64,000 bases of DNA from Oscillospiraceae bacterium (GTDB taxonomy: Bacteria > Bacillota > Clostridia > Oscillospirales > Acutalibacteraceae). The stretch lies in contig SVPC01000001.1 of assembly GCA_015066095.1 (NCBI GenBank), forward strand, positions 1 to 64,000. The letters are read 5' to 3'. Made by a program: the position numbers and the translations under genes. The stretch's first letter is position 1; each line of letters begins with the position of its first letter. Positions 50,455 through 60,284 of the stretch are shown here, piece by piece. Below the pieces are notes generated by a model. The model ran no database searches, was not told the DNA's origin, and was given only the letters and a program-made list of their open reading frames with translations.

Positions 50455-50540
50455 CACTATTAACTCTTCACTTTTCACTATTGTCTACTGTCGATTTTTT
50501 TGCAAGTAATAAGTAATAGTGAATAGTGAAGAAGTAAAGG
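50455..50540. repeat. Imperfect inverted repeat (TTCACTATT / AATAGTGAA)
   Basis: Left arm 50455-50482 (CACTATTAACTCTTCAC then TTTTCACTATT) is roughly mirrored by right arm 50515-50540 (AATAGTGAATAGTGAAGAAG). It could be a small MITE-like remnant. The remaining ~90 bases up to the next terminator show nothing recognisable. Confidence 0.5.
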
Positions 50541-50631
50541 TATCCGTTTTGCGGCCGGTTTTATTGAATTGTGAGAGTTCAAACTTATACGCAAAATAAT
50601 TAATATCTTTTCATAGTATATAGTCAAATAA

Positions 50632-50659
50632 AATAACCGACCATAAATGGTCGGTTATT
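50632..50659 (-). terminator. Terminator of the lipoprotein operon
   Basis: AATAACCGACCA/TGGTCGGTTATT with a TAAA loop, about 10 bases downstream of the lipoprotein stop, with T-rich sequence following on the minus strand. Confidence 0.8.
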
Positions 50660-50668
50660 GTGTATTTA

Positions 50669-50995
50669 TTAATTCAAACCTTCAGTAGCCTTTTCAATCT
50701 TTTCATAAACTGCTTCGGCTCTTTTGGCAAATTCTTCTGCTTGTTTTTCGGTTACTATTGTATCTTTAAGTTCTTCCATTCTTTCTTCAAATTTTGCGCC
50801 TTCACTAGCCAATGCTTCAAATTCTTCAATGAGTTCTGCGTTGGTGGGGTCATTTTTGATTTGTTCCATAAGTTCGACACATTCGTCTGCCCAAACTTCG
50901 AATTCATCTAAAACCTTATCCACTTCACTGGCACCACAAGCAGTGAGTGTTAATGCAAATATAAGTGTGAGAATGATTGCTAATAATTTTTTCAT
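50669..50995 (-). CDS. Small lipoprotein, helical
   Basis: This 108-residue protein has a lipoprotein signal (MKKLLAIILTLIFALTLTAC, lipobox LTAC, lipidated C20). An acidic, fully helical mature part of ~88 residues follows, rich in Glu and Lys (coiled-coil type). No known family is recognised. It is 12 bases downstream of a membrane protein gene and shares its promoter. Confidence 0.8.
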   Translation of the reverse strand: MKKLLAIILTLIFALTLTACGASEVDKVLDEFEVWADECVELMEQIKNDPTNAELIEEFEALASEGAKFEERMEELKDTIVTEKQAEEFAKRAEAVYEKIEKATEGLN

Positions 50996-51007
50996 TTTTT
51001 CTTTCTC

Positions 51008-51559
51008 CTAAAATTTTACAACATTCTGTTTTTTAAGTTTAATTTTTACTACAAGCATCCATATAGCACCTATAAGTGATAAAGCAGCGGCTATATAGAA
51101 TAAGTACACGGCGATACCCCAATCGTATACTTCATTACCTATAACACCGCGTAAATAATAATCATAGTTTTGAAACGCTACTATTAAAAGATTAAGAAAC
51201 GAAAAAACAATAATAGGTGTGGCCTTTTTAACTAAAGTAAATAGAGTACACAACAAGCCGAATAATCCGATTGCTATTACCATACCTATGTAGAAATAAC
51301 CGTCGTTACCACCAAAAAGCGAATATGATAATGCACTATACATATAAGAAAAATCTACAACAGAAACATTTTTCATATCATTAGTGCTGATTCTTAAATC
51401 TTGGCTAATAATACTGTTTGGTGAACTATCCAAAGCGGCGGCAAATTCGTCTGTTGCCGAAGCATAGGGAAGAAACAGGCAAAGCACTACTAAAACTGCA
51501 CCTACGAGTGCTATAATAAAAGGGATTAAAAGTTTCTTGTCTACAAATGGTTTTTTCAT
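51008..51559 (-). CDS. Four-helix membrane protein of unknown function
   Basis: This 183-residue protein has hydrophobic helices at about 12-32, 82-105, 112-132 and 150-172. An extracellular loop lies between the first two (SSPNSIISQDLRISTNDMKN). I do not recognise the family; the layout resembles small membrane proteins encoded with lipoproteins in Clostridia. RBS GGAG. Confidence 0.7.
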   Translation of the reverse strand: MKKPFVDKKLLIPFIIALVGAVLVVLCLFLPYASATDEFAAALDSSPNSIISQDLRISTNDMKNVSVVDFSYMYSALSYSLFGGNDGYFYIGMVIAIGLFGLLCTLFTLVKKATPIIVFSFLNLLIVAFQNYDYYLRGVIGNEVYDWGIAVYLFYIAAALSLIGAIWMLVVKIKLKKQNVVKF

Positions 51560-51591
51560 AAAGTTACTCCGTTTTTAAAGATTACTGGTAT

Positions 51592-51620
51592 AGTATAATA
51601 CTTTATGGAAATTTTGTCAA
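51592..51620 (-). promoter_or_regulatory. Promoter of the membrane protein-lipoprotein pair
   Basis: TTGACA (51615-51620), 17 bases and TATACT (51592-51597) on the minus strand. Confidence 0.75.
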
Positions 51621-51637
51621 TAAAAGGGTGTTTTGTA

Positions 51638-51666
51638 TTGCTTTTTAAACTTTTTTAAGATATAAT
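51638..51666 (+). promoter_or_regulatory. Promoter of the ABC exporter
   Basis: TTGCTT (51638-51643), 17 bases and TATAAT (51661-51666), divergent from the preceding promoter with their -35 boxes about 18 bases apart. Confidence 0.7.
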
Positions 51667-51690
51667 TAGTAGCGATAAGGAAGTGATTTT

Positions 51691-53454
51691 ATGGAAGAAA
51701 AAAGAAAATATAAATCGTCGGCGCTTATAAAGCGTTTTTTACCTTATTATAAAAAATACTGGCGCACTTTGGTAATAGATCTTTTTTGCGCCTCTCTTAC
51801 AACTATATGCGAGATTGTTTTACCGCTTATTATGCGTGAAATTACAAATACTGCAATCGACGATAAAGCGTTACTTACCGTAACCTTTGTTTTGCGTGCC
51901 GGTCTTTTGTATTTCCTTTTGCGCATAGTAGACGGCTTGGCGTTTTATTATATGGCATATACAGGCCATGTTATGGGTACGCATATTGAAACCGATATGC
52001 GTCGCGACGCTTATTCGCATTTGCAAAATCTTTCTAACACCTATTTTAACAACACAAAAGTAGGTCAGATTATGGGTCGCATTACCAACGACCTTTTTGA
52101 TGTTACCGAGTTTTCACACCATTGCCCTGAAGAATTTTTAATAGCAGGGGTAAAGGGTATAGTTTCGTTTATAATTCTTATGAATATAAATATACCGCTC
52201 ACCCTTATAATTTTTGTTATAATACCTATAATGTTTTTTGTTTGCCGTAAACTCAACGCTAAAATGCGCGCTACATTCCGTAAACAGCGTCAACTCATTG
52301 GTGAACTTAATGCAAGAATAGAAGACTCACTTTTAGGTCAAAAAGTGGTAAAGGCTTTTGCTAACGAAGATATTGAAAAAGAAAAGTTTGAAAAAGACAA
52401 TCAAAACTATTTTTCTATAAAGAAACTTTCTTACAAGTTTATGGGCGCTTTTTCTACCACAACCCGTTTGTTTGACGGTATTATGTACTCGGCAGTAGTA
52501 ATTGCAGGTAGCCTGTTTTTGATAGAAGGACAAATAGATGCGGGTGACCTTGTGGCATATTTGCTTTATGTTACCACATTTATTGCTACTGTCCGCCGTA
52601 TTATCGAGTTTGCCGAGCAGTTTCAACGCGGTATGACAGGTATCGAGCGTTTTGCCGAGATAATGGATGCCGATATCGAGATTTTTGACGAGCCCGATGC
52701 TAAAGATTTGGAAAACCCACAGGGAAATATTGTGTTTAAAAATGTATCATTTGAATATCCCGACGACCACAACCGTGTATTTAAAGACCTTGATTTCAGT
52801 ATTAAAAAGGGTGAAAAAATCGCCTTTGTCGGTCCTTCGGGCGGTGGTAAAACCACCCTTTGTAATTTGATTCCGCGTTTTTATGATGTAACGGGCGGAG
52901 AAATTTTCCTTGATGGGCAAAATATTAAAAAATACACCCTTAAAAGCCTACGCAAGAGCATTGGTATGGTACAGCAGGATGTGTATTTGTTTTCGGGGAC
53001 GGTTTATGAAAACATCGCTTACGGCAAACCCGGTGCTACACGCGAAGAGGTAATAGAAGCCGCTAAAAAAGCGGGAGCGGATGAGTTTATAACCGCCCTT
53101 AAAGACGGCTACGATACCTATGTAGGTGAGCGAGGAGTTAAACTTTCGGGCGGACAGAAACAGCGTATAAGTATTGCTCGTGTTTTCCTTAAAAACCCGC
53201 CGATTATAATACTCGACGAAGCCACAAGCGCACTCGATAACGAGAGTGAATTTGAGGTTGCGAAATCACTCAATAAACTGTCGGTTGGCAGAACTACCAT
53301 TACTATAGCGCACCGCCTTTCTACTATCCGTAATGCCGATAGAATTATGGTACTCACCGAAGACGGTATTGTAGAGCAGGGAACACACGCTGAACTGTTA
53401 CAATTAAAAGGTATTTACTATAATTTCAACCAAATGGCTAGTGAGATTGAATAA
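51691..53454 (+). CDS. ABC transporter, fused permease and ATPase
   Basis: A 587-residue type IV exporter half-transporter. It has six transmembrane helices (about 20-310) and a nucleotide-binding domain (about 340-575) with Walker A GPSGGGKTTL, signature LSGGQKQRISIARV, Walker B IIILDEATSALD and the H-loop IAHRLST. It works as a homodimer or with an unlinked partner. Substrate unknown; drugs, lipids or peptides are possible. It stands alone. Confidence 0.93.
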   Translation: MEEKRKYKSSALIKRFLPYYKKYWRTLVIDLFCASLTTICEIVLPLIMREITNTAIDDKALLTVTFVLRAGLLYFLLRIVDGLAFYYMAYTGHVMGTHIETDMRRDAYSHLQNLSNTYFNNTKVGQIMGRITNDLFDVTEFSHHCPEEFLIAGVKGIVSFIILMNINIPLTLIIFVIIPIMFFVCRKLNAKMRATFRKQRQLIGELNARIEDSLLGQKVVKAFANEDIEKEKFEKDNQNYFSIKKLSYKFMGAFSTTTRLFDGIMYSAVVIAGSLFLIEGQIDAGDLVAYLLYVTTFIATVRRIIEFAEQFQRGMTGIERFAEIMDADIEIFDEPDAKDLENPQGNIVFKNVSFEYPDDHNRVFKDLDFSIKKGEKIAFVGPSGGGKTTLCNLIPRFYDVTGGEIFLDGQNIKKYTLKSLRKSIGMVQQDVYLFSGTVYENIAYGKPGATREEVIEAAKKAGADEFITALKDGYDTYVGERGVKLSGGQKQRISIARVFLKNPPIIILDEATSALDNESEFEVAKSLNKLSVGRTTITIAHRLSTIRNADRIMVLTEDGIVEQGTHAELLQLKGIYYNFNQMASEIE

Positions 53455-53503
53455 TGCGTAATGCGTAATTCGGAATTAAAATGAGTCTAATTCAAAAAAA
53501 CAG

Positions 53504-53531
53504 TTGACAAATTTTGAATTTGTGATATAAT
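53504..53531 (+). promoter_or_regulatory. Promoter of the SAM riboswitch-metK transcript
   Basis: TTGACA (53504-53509), 16 bases and TATAAT (53526-53531). Confidence 0.85.
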
Positions 53532-53555
53532 ACGTAAGCAAACTAAATATTTTCC

Positions 53556-53688
53556 TTATCAAGAGTGGTGGAGGGACACGGCCCGTTGAAGCCCGGCAAC
53601 CTGTTTTTCAAGGTGCTAAATCCGTCGGTTTTACCGAAAGATGAGGTTTTATAAACTTTAACCGCTCTTTCGTTGAGCGGTTTTTTAC
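53556..53688 (+). promoter_or_regulatory. SAM-I (S-box) riboswitch with terminator
   Basis: The conserved S-box elements are in order: AAGAGTGGTGGAGGGAC, GGCCCGTTGAAGCCCGGCAACC, AAGGTGCTAAATCC and GAAAGATGAG. An ACCGCTC/GAGCGGT hairpin with T6 (53661-53688) follows and acts as the expression platform. It lowers metK transcription when S-adenosylmethionine is abundant. Confidence 0.95.
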
Positions 53689-53726
53689 TTGTTAAGGATA
53701 ACGATGTTAAAACGGAGGAATTTTAA

Positions 53727-54914
53727 ATGAACAACTTTTTATTTACTTCTGAATCAGTAACAGAAGGTCATCCTGATAAAGTGTGCGACCGCATATCCGA
53801 CTCGGTTTTGGATGCAATTTTAGCACAGGATAAAAATGCCCGTGTTGCTTGTGAAACCTTTTGTACTACGGGTGTTGTAACCGTTATGGGTGAAATTACC
53901 ACCACCGCTAAAATCGATATACCCGAAATCGTAAGACAGGCAGTATGCGATATCGGTTATAATAGCGCAAAAGCAGGGTTTGACGGTAATACTTGTGCGG
54001 TTATGACCGCTATTGACAAGCAGTCGCCTGATATTGCAATGGGAGTTGATAAGTCTTTGGAACTTAAAGATGGTGAAGAAGACAGTTACAATCTTCACGG
54101 TGCAGGTGACCAGGGTATGATGTTCGGTTACGCTTGTGATGAAACAGACGAACTTATGCCTTTGGCAATATCCTTGGCACATAAAATGGCAAAGCGCCTT
54201 ACCGATGTTAGAAAATCGGGCGAACTTTCATATCTTAACCCCGACGGGAAAACACAGGTTACTGTTGAGTATGAAAACGGCACACCCAAAAGGGTGGACG
54301 CGGTTGTTGTTTCAAGCCAACACACCGAAGATGTGACACTCGAAACCTTGCGCTGTGATATACTCGAAAAGGTTATAAAACCTATTATTCCAAGCGAATT
54401 GTTTGATGAAAATACCAAGATTTATATAAACCCCACAGGTCGTTTTGTTGTGGGCGGTCCGCAGGGTGATACAGGTCTTACTGGCAGAAAAATTATTGTT
54501 GATACATACGGTGGTTATGCCCGTCACGGCGGTGGAGCATTTTCGGGTAAAGACCCCACAAAAGTTGACCGCAGTGCCGCCTATGCCGCCCGTTATGTTG
54601 CTAAAAATATTGTAGCCGCAGGTTTGGCTTCAAAATGTGAAATTGAGTTGGCGTATGCTATCGGCGTGGCAAAACCCGTGTCTGTAATGGTAGATACTTT
54701 CGGCACAGGTGTTTACAGTGATAGTGAAATTGCAAAAGCAGTAAACGAGGTGTTTGATTTAAGACCCTCTGCTATAATTGACACTCTTGATTTGCGCCGT
54801 CCTATTTACAGACAAACTTCGGCTTACGGTCATATGGGCAGAACTGATATAGATTTACCGTGGGAAAAGACCGATAAAGTAGAAATTTTAAAAAAATGCT
54901 TGACAAACGCGTAA
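53727..54914 (+). CDS. metK: S-adenosylmethionine synthetase
   Basis: 395 residues with all MetK signatures: [25 protein letters not shown] and [16 protein letters not shown]. It makes SAM from methionine and ATP. It is regulated by the SAM riboswitch directly upstream. RBS GGAGG. Confidence 0.97.
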   Translation: MNNFLFTSESVTEGHPDKVCDRISDSVLDAILAQDKNARVACETFCTTGVVTVMGEITTTAKIDIPEIVRQAVCDIGYNSAKAGFDGNTCAVMTAIDKQSPDIAMGVDKSLELKDGEEDSYNLHGAGDQGMMFGYACDETDELMPLAISLAHKMAKRLTDVRKSGELSYLNPDGKTQVTVEYENGTPKRVDAVVVSSQHTEDVTLETLRCDILEKVIKPIIPSELFDENTKIYINPTGRFVVGGPQGDTGLTGRKIIVDTYGGYARHGGGAFSGKDPTKVDRSAAYAARYVAKNIVAAGLASKCEIELAYAIGVAKPVSVMVDTFGTGVYSDSEIAKAVNEVFDLRPSAIIDTLDLRRPIYRQTSAYGHMGRTDIDLPWEKTDKVEILKKCLTNA

Positions 54915-54927
54915 AAAAGTGTATAAT
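54900..54927 (+). promoter_or_regulatory. Promoter of infC-rpmI-rplT
   Basis: TTGACA (54900-54905), 16 bases and TATAAT (54922-54927). The -35 box lies inside the last codons of metK. Confidence 0.8.
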
Positions 54928-54936
54928 TGATATGAC

Positions 54937-55056
54937 AACAAAGTAGTACGTATGCCGTCCTCACCCCAAGATTTCGTTCTAAAGGGTTAATAAGTTTCCA
55001 AACTTTAGTCTTTGGTATTCTTATGCGTGGGCGTATTGCGTCCACGCTTTTTGTAT
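54937..55056 (+). promoter_or_regulatory. L20 leader (ribosomal protein L20 autoregulatory element)
   Basis: A leader of about 120 bases ahead of infC-rpmI-rplT contains several pairable segments and ends in a GCGTGG/CCACGC hairpin followed by TTTTTG (55025-55052). Position and terminator fit the Firmicutes L20 leader, in which L20 protein binding causes early termination. I assign it by context and terminator, not by full structure. Confidence 0.75.
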
Positions 55057-55090
55057 ATTTATCTCAAAACTTTTTCGGAGGTGTATTCAC

Positions 55091-55612
55091 ATCAGCAGTA
55101 AAGAACTCGCAATAAACGAAGGTATTAAATTTAAGGAAGTTCGTGTTATTTCGGACGACGGCTCACAAATCGGTATTATTCCGGTTGATAAGGCTTTGGA
55201 AGCCGCATACGCAAAAGATTTAGACTTGGTATGCATTTCTCCTAACGCACAGCCCCCCGTTTGCAAGATAATGGACTACGGTAAGTACCGTTTTGAACAG
55301 GCTAAGCGTGAAAAAGAAGCCAAGAAAAACCAAAAAATTATCGAAACTAAGGAAATTCGTATTATCGGTTTGGGTATTGATACCCACGATTTTGAAACCA
55401 AAGGAAGACATGCTATCAAGTTTTTGGAAGCAGGTAACAAAGTAAAGGTTTCTGTTCGTTTCCGTGGTAGAGAAATGGGTCATCCTGAAATCGCTCTTGA
55501 TTTAATGTCGCGTTTCGCAGATTTCTGCGCTGACTATTGCACGGTTGAAAAGCCTGCTAAAATGGAAGGTCGCAATATGCTAATGTTCTTGGCCCCGAAA
55601 TCGGGAAAATAA
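55091..55612 (+). CDS. infC: Translation initiation factor IF-3 (ATC start)
   Basis: About 173 residues starting ISSKELAINEGIKFKEVRVI and continuing through PVCKIMDYGKYRFEQAKREK to the C-domain (KVSVRFRGREMGHPEIALDL). The reading frame has no ATG/GTG/TTG near the N-terminus. GGAGGT at 55077-55082 positions the ATC at 55091 as the start (spacing 9), while an in-frame ATT at 55085 is too close. Unusual start codons in infC are a known autoregulatory device, since IF-3 itself discriminates against them. Confidence 0.93.
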   Translation: MSSKELAINEGIKFKEVRVISDDGSQIGIIPVDKALEAAYAKDLDLVCISPNAQPPVCKIMDYGKYRFEQAKREKEAKKNQKIIETKEIRIIGLGIDTHDFETKGRHAIKFLEAGNKVKVSVRFRGREMGHPEIALDLMSRFADFCADYCTVEKPAKMEGRNMLMFLAPKSGK

Positions 55613-55641
55613 TGTTGTAAAAAATATTTGGAGGGACTAAA

Positions 55642-55839
55642 ATGCCTAAGATTAAAACTCACAGTGGCGCTAAAAAGCGTTTCAAACTCACAAAAAACGG
55701 TAATGTTAAACGTGCTCATGCTTTTAAGTCGCACATTCTTAACAAGAAAACCACAAAACGTAAGAGAAATCTTCGTAAAACCGTTGTTGCTGATGTAACA
55801 AATACCGCAACAATCAAGAAACTCATTCCTTATAAATAA
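55642..55839 (+). CDS. rpmI: 50S ribosomal protein L35
   Basis: 65 residues, highly basic: [20 protein letters not shown] and [20 protein letters not shown]. It lies in the classic infC-rpmI-rplT order. RBS GGAGGG. Confidence 0.97.
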   Translation: MPKIKTHSGAKKRFKLTKNGNVKRAHAFKSHILNKKTTKRKRNLRKTVVADVTNTATIKKLIPYK

Positions 55840-55868
55840 GGAAAGACTTTAAATAGGAGGAAAAGTAA

Positions 55869-56228
55869 ATGGCACGTATTAAAGGTGCGTTGGCAACACG
55901 CAAAAGAAGAAATAAAGTATTAAAGCTTGCTAAGGGCTACTTTGGCGCTAAATCTAAGCTTTTTAAAACCGCTAAAGAAGCAGTTATGAAATCTGGCAAC
56001 TATGCCTACATCGGCAGACGCCTTAAAAAGCGCGATTTCCGTCGTCTTTGGATTACCCGTATCTCTGCTGCTTGCAAAATGAATGATATTAACTATTCTT
56101 CATTCATTAATGGCCTCAACAAGGCTGGTATTGAAATCAACCGCAAGATGCTTGCTGACCTTGCAGTAAACGATGCAAAAGGTTTTGCTACTCTTGTAAA
56201 GGCTGCTAAAAAAGCCCTTGAAAAGTAA
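55869..56228 (+). CDS. rplT: 50S ribosomal protein L20
   Basis: 119 residues: [20 protein letters not shown], then [21 protein letters not shown]20 is an early assembly protein of the large subunit and the repressor acting on its own leader. It is followed by a terminator. Confidence 0.97.
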   Translation: MARIKGALATRKRRNKVLKLAKGYFGAKSKLFKTAKEAVMKSGNYAYIGRRLKKRDFRRLWITRISAACKMNDINYSSFINGLNKAGIEINRKMLADLAVNDAKGFATLVKAAKKALEK

Positions 56229-56236
56229 TAATTTTT

Positions 56237-56270
56237 CGCCCGAGTGAAAACTCTCTCGGGCGACTTTTTC
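56237..56270 (+). terminator. Terminator of the infC operon
   Basis: CGCCCGAG/CTCGGGCG hairpin followed by ACTTTTTC. It decides against the longest possible frame of the next gene, which would start inside the hairpin. Confidence 0.85.
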
Positions 56271-56291
56271 ATTTTTAAAGAAGGTGAAAAA

Positions 56292-57071
56292 ATGGAAAAT
56301 TTTAAAATTATAACCAGTAAAGACAATTCACTTATCAAACTTGTTTGTGCTTTACAAGGCTCGGCGAGTGCCCGTAAAGAGCATAATTTATTTGTGCTTG
56401 AAGGGCTTAGAATTTGCGATGATGCAAGTGAATGTGGGATTAAGTTTGATAAGTTAATTGTCAGCGAAACTGCTTTTTCAAAGTATGAAAATGCGGTGCA
56501 ATCTTTTGCGCATAATGCGGTAGAGTGTTATAAAATACCCGACAGTTTGTTTAAAAAAATTAGCGATACAACCTCTCCGCAGGGGATAATTGCACTGGCG
56601 AAAATGCCACAAAAAGATACCCAAATTAACAAAAACGGCAGATATATCGCGCTTGAAAACATAAATGACCCGTCAAATCTTGGTGCTATAAGCCGTACTG
56701 CCGAGGCTTTGGGTGTTAGCGGTATGATTTTATCGCCAGGTGGTTGTGACCCATATTCACCAAAGTCGCTTCGCGCTTCTATGGGCACACTCCTTCGTAT
56801 GCCGATTATTGTACTCCAAGATTTTGCGAGTGGTATTAGCGAAAGCGGTCTTAAATCTTTCGCTTGTGTGGTGGATAGTAATGCCAAATCTATAACTGAT
56901 ACTGCTTTTTGTGACGGCTCGGTTGTTATGATTGGTAATGAGGCTAATGGGCTTACAGAACAAGCAAAAGTGGTGGCAAGTGAACATATTACCATTCAAA
57001 TGAGCGGTAAAGCCGAGTCGCTTAATGCTTCGGTTGCGGCGGCAATTGCTATTTGGGAAATGATGAAATGA
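56292..57071 (+). CDS. TrmH/SpoU family RNA 2'-O-methyltransferase
   Basis: About 259 residues with an N-terminal substrate-binding domain (SpoU_sub_bind; KLVCALQGSASARKEHNLFV) and the SPOUT knot with motifs NINDPSNLGAISRTAEALG, VVMIGNEANGLTEQ and SLNASVAAAIAIWEM. It methylates ribose in rRNA or tRNA; the target is not predictable. The ATG at 56292 has AGAAGGTGA ahead. Its TGA overlaps the dprA start. Confidence 0.92.
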   Translation: MENFKIITSKDNSLIKLVCALQGSASARKEHNLFVLEGLRICDDASECGIKFDKLIVSETAFSKYENAVQSFAHNAVECYKIPDSLFKKISDTTSPQGIIALAKMPQKDTQINKNGRYIALENINDPSNLGAISRTAEALGVSGMILSPGGCDPYSPKSLRASMGTLLRMPIIVLQDFASGISESGLKSFACVVDSNAKSITDTAFCDGSVVMIGNEANGLTEQAKVVASEHITIQMSGKAESLNASVAAAIAIWEMMK

Positions 57072-58189
57072 AATATTATATTTGGTTGCAACTTTGTTTA
57101 GGGCAGGGCAGTAAAACCTTTTTGGAACTTTTAGAAAAGGGACTTTCGCCCGAATATATTTATTCAATGAATTTTAGTGAGCGTAAGCAGTTGGGTGTTT
57201 TTTCAAAGGGTGAACTTGAGCGTATCAATAAGACCCCAATCGAAGATGCTGTAAAAATCATAGAGCAATGCAATAAGAACAAAATACAACTTGTAAAATA
57301 TGATGACGCAATTTACCCTGAAATCCTTAAAAATATAAACACTCCGCCTATGGTTTTGTATGTAAAGGGTGATTTCCCCGATTTTGATAATACGCCCGTT
57401 ATTTCAATTGTTGGACCGCGTAAAGTATCAGAATTTGGTAAAAAGGCGGCTTATTCTTTGGGTTACCGTCTTTCGAAAGCAGGGTTTATCGTTGTAAGCG
57501 GCGGTGCTGTGGGTAGCGACACTTATGCTCATATCGGCGCCTTGAAAGCACAGGGTAAAACCGTGCTTGTTATGGGTTGCGGTTTTAATGTGAGTTATTT
57601 GGAAGAAAACCGCGCTTTGAGAGAGCATATTGAAAATAATGGTTGTCTTATAAGTGAATATCCGCCCGATACACCCATAACCCGATATACATTCCCTGTG
57701 AGAAACCGTCTGATTTCGGCTTTGTCTTTGGGAACGGTAGTTGTAGAAGCGGGTGCAAGAAGCGGAGCGCTACTAACTGCAAATCACGCAATAGAACAGG
57801 GTAGGGATGTTTTCGTAATTCCCGGAAATCCTAACGCGCAGGAATATAAGGGTTCAAATGCGCTCTTGCGTGACGGTGCAAAACCGCTTTTGGATGCGGG
57901 TGATATATTTTCCGAATATATTTCACTTTTCCCTGATAAAATCGATATTGAAAGAGCTTTTAAAAAAGAGCCTAAATCAGAAAATTTGCAAAAAAATAAA
58001 AAAATATTGAATGAAACTCTTTCAAATGAAGCAAAAATAGTATATAATTGTTTAGATACACAAAAATTTTATCCTGATGAACTGGATACCGGTCTTGACT
58101 CTGGTAAATTGCTTTCGGCTTTAACAGAACTTGAAATGGAATTTATTATACGTGCTTTGCCCGGCGGTCAGTATGAGATATGTAAATAA
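57068..58189 (+). CDS. dprA: DNA processing protein DprA
   Basis: 373 residues: an N-terminal helical region and the Rossmann-like DprA core (VSIVGPRKVS, VSGGAVGSDTYAHIGAL, TRYTFPVRNRLISALSLGTV, VFVIPGNPNA). A C-terminal winged-helix DML1-type domain is present (about 310-373). DprA loads RecA on incoming single-stranded DNA during transformation. It is coupled to the methyltransferase by ATGA and is followed by topA, a very common Firmicutes order. Confidence 0.95.
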   Translation: MKYYIWLQLCLGQGSKTFLELLEKGLSPEYIYSMNFSERKQLGVFSKGELERINKTPIEDAVKIIEQCNKNKIQLVKYDDAIYPEILKNINTPPMVLYVKGDFPDFDNTPVISIVGPRKVSEFGKKAAYSLGYRLSKAGFIVVSGGAVGSDTYAHIGALKAQGKTVLVMGCGFNVSYLEENRALREHIENNGCLISEYPPDTPITRYTFPVRNRLISALSLGTVVVEAGARSGALLTANHAIEQGRDVFVIPGNPNAQEYKGSNALLRDGAKPLLDAGDIFSEYISLFPDKIDIERAFKKEPKSENLQKNKKILNETLSNEAKIVYNCLDTQKFYPDELDTGLDSGKLLSALTELEMEFIIRALPGGQYEICK

Positions 58190-58201
58190 CGGAGGTAATT
58201 T

Positions 58202-60283
58202 ATGTCAAAGCTTTTAATAGTGGAGTCACCTACAAAAGTAAAACCCATTAAGAAATACTTGGGCAGTGAATATGAAGTAATGGCTTCGGCAGGACATATA
58301 AGAGATTTGCCAAAATCAAAACTTGGTGTAGATATTGAAAATGGCTTTGCACCGCAGTATATAAATATGACTGATAAGAAAGACCTTATCAAGTCTTTAA
58401 AACAAGCGGCGGCAAACTGCGACGAAGTATATCTCGCAACCGACCCTGATAGAGAAGGTGAAGCGATTTCGTGGCATTTGGCACAAATTTTGGCGCTTGA
58501 TATGAATAGCGCTAACCGTGTTACTTTTAATGAAATTACAAAGTCAGCCGTTCAGGCAGGTATTAAAGTTCCGCGTAAGATAAATATGGATTTAGTTGAT
58601 GCTCAACAGGCGCGTCGTGTACTTGACCGTATAGTAGGTTATAAGTTAAGTCCTTTTTTGTGGAAAAAGGTTAAAAGCGGTTTGTCTGCCGGACGCGTAC
58701 AGACAGTTGCGCTTCGTCTTGTGGTTGAAAGAGAACGCGAGATTGAAAAGTTTGTAGCAAGTGAATATTGGACAGTAGAAGCCAAACTTGCCGCAGGCAG
58801 AAAAATTTTTATTGCAAAACTTTACGGTGATAAAAATGGTAAGATTGACCTTATCCCCGATGAAAAGGCTGCAAGTGAAATTTTACACAACCTTGAAAAT
58901 GCAGAATATAAAGTGACTGATATTAAGAAAGGCAAACGCAACAAGCAACCCGCTCCGCCTTTTATTACATCTACTTTGCAACAGGAAGCATCGCGTAAAC
59001 TCGGTTTTACAGGTCAACGCACTATGCGTATAGCGCAACAGCTTTATGAAGGTATCGACCTTCCCGGTATCGGCGCTACTGGTCTTATAACCTATATGCG
59101 TACCGACTCGCTTCGTATCTCTGAAGAAGCAAGGGCTGCGGCTAATAAGTATATTGTGGGCACTTATGGTGATAAGTATTTACCAAGTAAACCGCGATAT
59201 TATAAGTCTAAAAACTCGGCACAGGATGCTCACGAAGCAATCCGTCCTACCGATGTGTTTATTACTCCCGATAATATTAAGGGTTCTCTCACAGCCGAAC
59301 AGTATAAATTGTATAAGCTCATTTGGGAGCGTTTTATAGCATCCCTTATGTCGGCTTGTGTACAGGATACTGTAAATGTTGATATTACCGCTAATGATTA
59401 TCTCTTTAAAGCAAGCGGTTATTCGGTTAAGTTTGACGGCTTTACCGTGCTTTATGTTGAGGGTAAGGACGAGGAAGAAGCAAAGGAAAGCGATTTACCC
59501 GAAATGATGGTAGATGATGTGCTTAAACTTCGCGATTTGGTTGATACTCAGCACTTTACTCAACCCCCCGCTCGTTATACCGAACCAACGCTTATCAAAG
59601 CGCTTGACGAAAACGGTATCGGCAGACCTTCAACCTACGCGCCTATTCTTTCAAACATTATGAATCGCGATTATATCGAGCGTGAAAAGAAGGCGTTCAA
59701 ACCTACCGAACTCGGTAAAGTTGTTGCCGATTTGATGGTTGAGTTTTTTAATAAGATATTTGATGTTAAATTTACCGCAGGGCTTGAAGTGAAACTTGAT
59801 AAAATCGGCGCAGGTGACCTTAACTGGACCGAAACCATTGCTGATTTCTATAAGGAATTTGATAATTATTATTCCAAAGCCGAAAATTCGCTCAATGGCA
59901 AAAAGGTTAAAGTACCCGATATTGAAACCGATGTGGTATGCGAAAAATGCGGCAGAAAAATGGTGGTTAAATCAAGCCGTTTTGGTAAATTCTTGGCTTG
60001 TCCCGGTTATCCCGAATGTAAAAATACAAAGCCTGTACCCGAAGATGAGGTTACACAACCTTGTCCCAAGTGCGGTCAGAAACTTGTAAAACGAATTTCT
60101 AAAAAGGGTAAAAAGTTCTACGGTTGCTCAAATTACCCTAAGTGTGATTTTGCATCCCCCGGTATACCCACAGGGGACATTTGTCCCGATTGCGGAAGTT
60201 ATATAATTAACGGCATCCGCGGCAGAAAATACTGTATGAATTCAGAGTGCCCGTCAAGGGCAAATAAGAAAAAGGAAAAATAA
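58202..60283 (+). CDS. topA: DNA topoisomerase I
   Basis: 693 residues: TOPRIM domain at the N-terminus ([24 protein letters not shown]), catalytic tyrosine in [14 protein letters not shown], and three C-terminal zinc ribbons ([24 protein letters not shown]). It relaxes negative supercoils. It follows dprA by 12 bases. Confidence 0.97.
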   Translation: MSKLLIVESPTKVKPIKKYLGSEYEVMASAGHIRDLPKSKLGVDIENGFAPQYINMTDKKDLIKSLKQAAANCDEVYLATDPDREGEAISWHLAQILALDMNSANRVTFNEITKSAVQAGIKVPRKINMDLVDAQQARRVLDRIVGYKLSPFLWKKVKSGLSAGRVQTVALRLVVEREREIEKFVASEYWTVEAKLAAGRKIFIAKLYGDKNGKIDLIPDEKAASEILHNLENAEYKVTDIKKGKRNKQPAPPFITSTLQQEASRKLGFTGQRTMRIAQQLYEGIDLPGIGATGLITYMRTDSLRISEEARAAANKYIVGTYGDKYLPSKPRYYKSKNSAQDAHEAIRPTDVFITPDNIKGSLTAEQYKLYKLIWERFIASLMSACVQDTVNVDITANDYLFKASGYSVKFDGFTVLYVEGKDEEEAKESDLPEMMVDDVLKLRDLVDTQHFTQPPARYTEPTLIKALDENGIGRPSTYAPILSNIMNRDYIEREKKAFKPTELGKVVADLMVEFFNKIFDVKFTAGLEVKLDKIGAGDLNWTETIADFYKEFDNYYSKAENSLNGKKVKVPDIETDVVCEKCGRKMVVKSSRFGKFLACPGYPECKNTKPVPEDEVTQPCPKCGQKLVKRISKKGKKFYGCSNYPKCDFASPGIPTGDICPDCGSYIINGIRGRKYCMNSECPSRANKKKEK

Positions 60284-60284
60284 G

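Noticed and set aside
50216..50516. Open frames over the tRNA-Gln-linked GC-rich element
   Set aside because: They follow from the GC-rich core and inverted T-arm. No ribosome site, overlapping frames on both strands, arginine-rich noise.
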